From NCBI RefSeq assembly GCF_007109225.1, contig NZ_VJZK01000001.1, positions 516,731 through 580,730 on the forward strand: a DNA stretch of 64,000 nt. Reading direction: 5' to 3'. The stretch comes from Flavobacterium sp. GT3R68. Lineage in GTDB: Bacteria > Bacteroidota > Bacteroidia > Flavobacteriales > Flavobacteriaceae. This document shows, piece after piece, positions 61,599 to 64,000 of the stretch (position 1 is its first letter; the number at the start of each line of letters is the position of its first letter). Made by a program: the position numbers and the translations under genes. Below the pieces are notes generated by a model. It did not search any database. It had not been told where the DNA came from and was given only the letters and a program-made list of their open reading frames with translations.

Positions 61599-61814
61599 TT
61601 AAATCTCATCCTCTTCTTTTGGAGCGGAAGTAAATCCCCACAGCATATATACTGGGCAGCACCCAATAAAACTGGTAATAACAAACATTATAGCTATAGC
61701 CGATAGCACGTAACTGAGTGTTCCCGTGACTACATCAGTATTGACCAGATATACCAACATCGCTGCAATAATGATGCGGATGGACTTGTCAAGCATTCCC
61801 ATATTATTTTTCAT
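61599..61814 (-). CDS. DUF2892 membrane protein (YgaP-like)
   Basis: A 71-residue protein with two membrane helices. NMGMLDKSIRIIIAAMLVYL and GTLSYVLSAIAIMFVITSFIGCCPVYMLWGF are typical of DUF2892, often found with rhodanese or thioredoxin genes. The CC pair before PVY is a usual feature. It follows trxA by 18 nt and is surely in the same transcript. Confidence 0.9.
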   Translation of the reverse strand: MKNNMGMLDKSIRIIIAAMLVYLVNTDVVTGTLSYVLSAIAIMFVITSFIGCCPVYMLWGFTSAPKEEDEI

Positions 61815-61832
61815 TTGGAATGTTTTTAAAAG

Positions 61833-62132
61833 TTAAAGCAGGTGTGGTGTTATAACACTAACCAAATCATTCTTAGAAAGGACGCCTGACTGCCTCCAGA
61901 GTTGCTTCCCATTCCGGAACAGCAGCATCGTCGGTATGCCTCGTACCTGAAACTGCGAAGCAAGCGCCTCGTTTTTATCGACGTCAATTTTTATAATGGA
62001 TATATTGTCCCCGAATTCGACCTTTACCTCCTTCAAAATTGGCGTTAAAGCTTTGCATGGACCGCACCAGGTGGCAAAAAAATCCACCAGGACCAGCTTA
62101 TCCCTATTGATGAGATCTGAAAATGTATTCAT
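61833..62132 (-). CDS. trxA: Thioredoxin
   Basis: A 99-residue cytosolic thioredoxin with the classical active site WCGPC (FFATWCGPCKALTPIL) and the cis-Pro loop RGIPTMLLF. It reduces disulfides. Co-transcribed with the DUF2892 membrane protein, a pairing that suggests a sulfur or redox function. Divergent from the sorbosone-dehydrogenase-like gene. Confidence 0.93.
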   Translation of the reverse strand: MNTFSDLINRDKLVLVDFFATWCGPCKALTPILKEVKVEFGDNISIIKIDVDKNEALASQFQVRGIPTMLLFRNGKQLWRQSGVLSKNDLVSVITPHLL

Positions 62133-62263
62133 ATCATCATATTCAAAAATTTCGAATAAAGTTACTGAATATTTTGAAAACTCTAAATATTAGCAGCATT
62201 AAATTTTTATTAAATAACTGTAAATCAGTACCTTTATAAGACATGTCTCAAAAACCAATGCTC

Positions 62264-63529
62264 ATGAAACGTCATCTATTATTCATGCTGATTTTGCCCT
62301 TAATTTGTTTTGCCCAAAATACTTTAAAAACGACAACGCTGCCTCCGCCATCCAAAGCAACGGGCAATTATTCCAAAGTAATCGGATGGAAAGGGGGCCA
62401 GACACCAATTGCACCTTCAGGATTTGTAGTGAGCAAGTATGCTGACGGTTTTAAAAATCCCCGTTGGATTTGTATTACACCCAATGGCGATGTTTTGGTG
62501 GTGCAGAGTAATTCCAATTACAGTTGGCTGAAGCGCATAGGGGCCTCACTAATAGGGGCCGGAAGATCCAATAATCTCAAACCAAGTGCCAATGTCATTA
62601 CGTTATTGAGGGATTCAAACAAGGATGGCGCCCCGGATCAGCGGGAAACCTTTTTAACAGATGGCCTCAATCAGCCTTTTGGAATGCTGGTAATCGGGAA
62701 TTGGTTTTATGTGGCCAATACCAATGCTTTGATTCGGTATCCATACCAACCAGGCCAAACAAAGATAATCGGCAAAGGAGAAAAAATTGCGGATCTTCCT
62801 GCCGGAAAACACAACCAGCATTGGACGCGAAATATCATCACCAATGCCGATAAAAGCAAAATCTATATTTCGATTGGATCCGGATCAAACATCGCGGAAC
62901 ATGGAATTGCAAACGAACTTTCAAGGGCGTGTATTTTGGAATTAAATCCGGATGGTACCGAGTTGCGAGTGTTTGCTTCGGGTCTTCGGAATCCGGTAGG
63001 CATGGATTGGGCGCCCGGATCAAAAACGTTATGGACGGTGGTGAATGAACGTGACGGTTTGGGGGAGAATTTGGTGCCGGATTATCTGACTTCTGTTAAA
63101 GAAAATGGGTTCTATGGCTGGCCGTATGTTTATTTTGGAAACCATATTGATGTCCGGGTGAAGGAAATGAAACCGGATCTGGTTGAAAAAACCCTCGTTC
63201 CTGATTTGGCTTTAGGGTCACACACAGCTTCTCTGGGATTGGCTTTTTATACCGGAACAGCTTTTCCTGAAAAATACAGAAACGGCGCTTTCATTGCCCA
63301 GCATGGTTCCTGGAATCGGAAAATACTTTCGGGTTACCGCGTGGTTTTTGTTCCGTTTAAAGACGGAAAACCTTCCGGTGATTACGAAGATTTTCTTACG
63401 GGGTTTATTATTGATCCCAATAAAGATAAGGTACACGGAAGACCAACGGGAGTTTTTGTTCATCCCGACGGATCTTTATTACTGACGGACGACAAGACCA
63501 ATACGGTCTGGCGCATCGCCGCTAAATAA
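62264..63529 (+). CDS. PQQ-type sorbosone/glucose dehydrogenase-like protein
   Basis: A 421-residue exported six-blade propeller of the soluble glucose dehydrogenase / L-sorbosone dehydrogenase family. Signal peptide (HLLFMLILPLICFAQ). Signatures: FKNPRWICITPNGDVLVVQS, ASGLRNPVGMDWAPGSKTLW and AQHGSWNRKILSGYRVVFVPF. Such proteins oxidise sugars or aldoses with PQQ in the periplasm; no pqq genes are in the window. The start MKRHLLFML at 62264 is preferred, because the promoter-like TACCTTTA (62229-62236) leaves the ATG at 62243 at the transcript start. Either start is possible. Confidence 0.85.
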   Translation: MKRHLLFMLILPLICFAQNTLKTTTLPPPSKATGNYSKVIGWKGGQTPIAPSGFVVSKYADGFKNPRWICITPNGDVLVVQSNSNYSWLKRIGASLIGAGRSNNLKPSANVITLLRDSNKDGAPDQRETFLTDGLNQPFGMLVIGNWFYVANTNALIRYPYQPGQTKIIGKGEKIADLPAGKHNQHWTRNIITNADKSKIYISIGSGSNIAEHGIANELSRACILELNPDGTELRVFASGLRNPVGMDWAPGSKTLWTVVNERDGLGENLVPDYLTSVKENGFYGWPYVYFGNHIDVRVKEMKPDLVEKTLVPDLALGSHTASLGLAFYTGTAFPEKYRNGAFIAQHGSWNRKILSGYRVVFVPFKDGKPSGDYEDFLTGFIIDPNKDKVHGRPTGVFVHPDGSLLLTDDKTNTVWRIAAK

Positions 63530-63547
63530 AAGTTTTCCTGTTTATTT

Positions 63548-64000
63548 TTAGTGGAAAGACGATTCCATGGCTTTCAGCATTCCCGCAGTCGACCAGGAAC
63601 TTGGCACCAAGATTCTTCTGACAGTGTATAAAGGATCAAGAGTGTCTCTTTTGGTAGCAAGAATGAATGCCATTTTGTAACCCTTCTCTTTTAGTTGAGG
63701 AATGGCCGCCTGATTCCACAATCCGAATGGATAAGCAAAATGTTTTAAAGGTTTTCCGGTAATATCTTCGAGCTTCTTTTTTGGTTTAGCGAACTGAAGA
63801 TTCCAGTCTTCACCCGAATATTTGGTTACCATATGATGGTCCCAGGTATGGGCTGCAATTTCATGTCCGTCATCGGCTAGCTCCTTAATCATCTCTTTGG
63901 TCATGTAGTTGGGACGGTTAATAGAAACGGTCATGATGAAAAAAACGCCCTTAAAACCATACTTTTTCATTTCGGCGGCACCGACAGTATATTGCTGCAG
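63548..64000 (-). CDS. Polysaccharide deacetylase family protein (5' end outside the window)
   Basis: The last ~150 residues of a NodB-type deacetylase; the frame runs open through the window edge (LQQYTVGAAE before MKKYGFKG). KKYGFKGVFFIM is a catalytic-barrel strand, GHEIAAHTWDHH contains the zinc-binding His pair of motif 2, and FAYPFGLWNQAA is motif 3. The catalytic Asp (motif 1) lies beyond the edge. It removes acetyl groups from a polysaccharide. Convergent with the sorbosone-dehydrogenase-like gene. Confidence 0.9.
   Translation of the reverse strand: MQQYTVGAAEMKKYGFKGVFFIMTVSINRPNYMTKEMIKELADDGHEIAAHTWDHHMVTKYSGEDWNLQFAKPKKKLEDITGKPLKHFAYPFGLWNQAAIPQLKEKGYKMAFILATKRDTLDPLYTVRRILVPSSWSTAGMLKAMESSFH

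Noticed and set aside
1..64000. tRNA, rRNA or transposon genes
   Set aside because: Gaps were read for tRNA-like ends, long terminal inverted repeats and transposase motifs; none were convincing. A computed search would be needed to be certain about tRNAs.

Overview
The window looks like chromosome from a Flavobacterium-type bacterium (Bacteroidota, class Flavobacteriia). The evidence is AT-rich sequence, five secreted proteins with a C-terminal type A sorting signal of the type IX secretion system (T9SS), the gliding lipoprotein gene gldH, Bacteroidota-style promoters (TTTG, about 19 nt, TAnnTTTG) and almost no Shine-Dalgarno sites. This taxon call is inference from gene content. No rRNA, tRNA, CRISPR array, transposase or phage gene was recognised. 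No gap between genes exceeds 300 bases. The right edge cuts a polysaccharide deacetylase gene.

Region by region. 0-0.7 kb: a decayed small membrane frame and a DUF1569-like gene. 0.8-11.8 kb, minus strand: three large T9SS cargo genes (a 21-repeat delta-60 protein, a sortilin-like propeller with FN3 and GEVED modules, an M4 metalloprotease with the same modules). 12-17.5 kb, minus: ricT, gldH, a class A penicillin-binding protein and scoA/scoB, probably co-transcribed at least in part. 17.7-20.7 kb, minus: a radical SAM protein behind trhO, and a bacilliredoxin. 20.8-30.4 kb is a metal-handling region. A TonB receptor, a periplasmic thioredoxin-like protein and lycopene cyclase are read leftward. 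They diverge from an Nramp transporter fused to a universal-stress domain and a DtxR-family regulator, and feoA, feoB and a small Cys-rich Feo-associated peptide follow on the minus strand. 30.5-36.8 kb: an SCO protein, a second sortilin-like T9SS protein and an M13 peptidase. 36.9-42.9 kb, minus: a five-gene run starting with a GNAT-nitrilase fusion. 43-48.3 kb: short ssb, then metG with an unknown secreted protein, a HAD phosphatase and a CAT-like protein. 48.5-55.7 kb: an acidic lipoprotein, a 56-residue lysine-rich protein, DMP19-like, LD-carboxypeptidase, YraN, an ACT-like protein and mfd. 55.8-64 kb: another T9SS protein, a lipoprotein, a threonine-dehydrogenase-like epimerase, an NTF2-like protein, an L,D-transpeptidase, thioredoxin, a sorbosone-dehydrogenase-like protein and the partial deacetylase.

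Main themes: surface and secreted degradation (M4, M13, M28, propellers), envelope building (PBP1A, L,D-transpeptidase, LD-carboxypeptidase, deacetylase) and Mn/Fe homeostasis. The signal least explained by known genes is a family of four dispersed palindromic intergenic elements (near 13.4, 20.2, 26.8 and 48.4 kb). They share ends and a constant one-base bulge, while the hairpin stem sequence varies.
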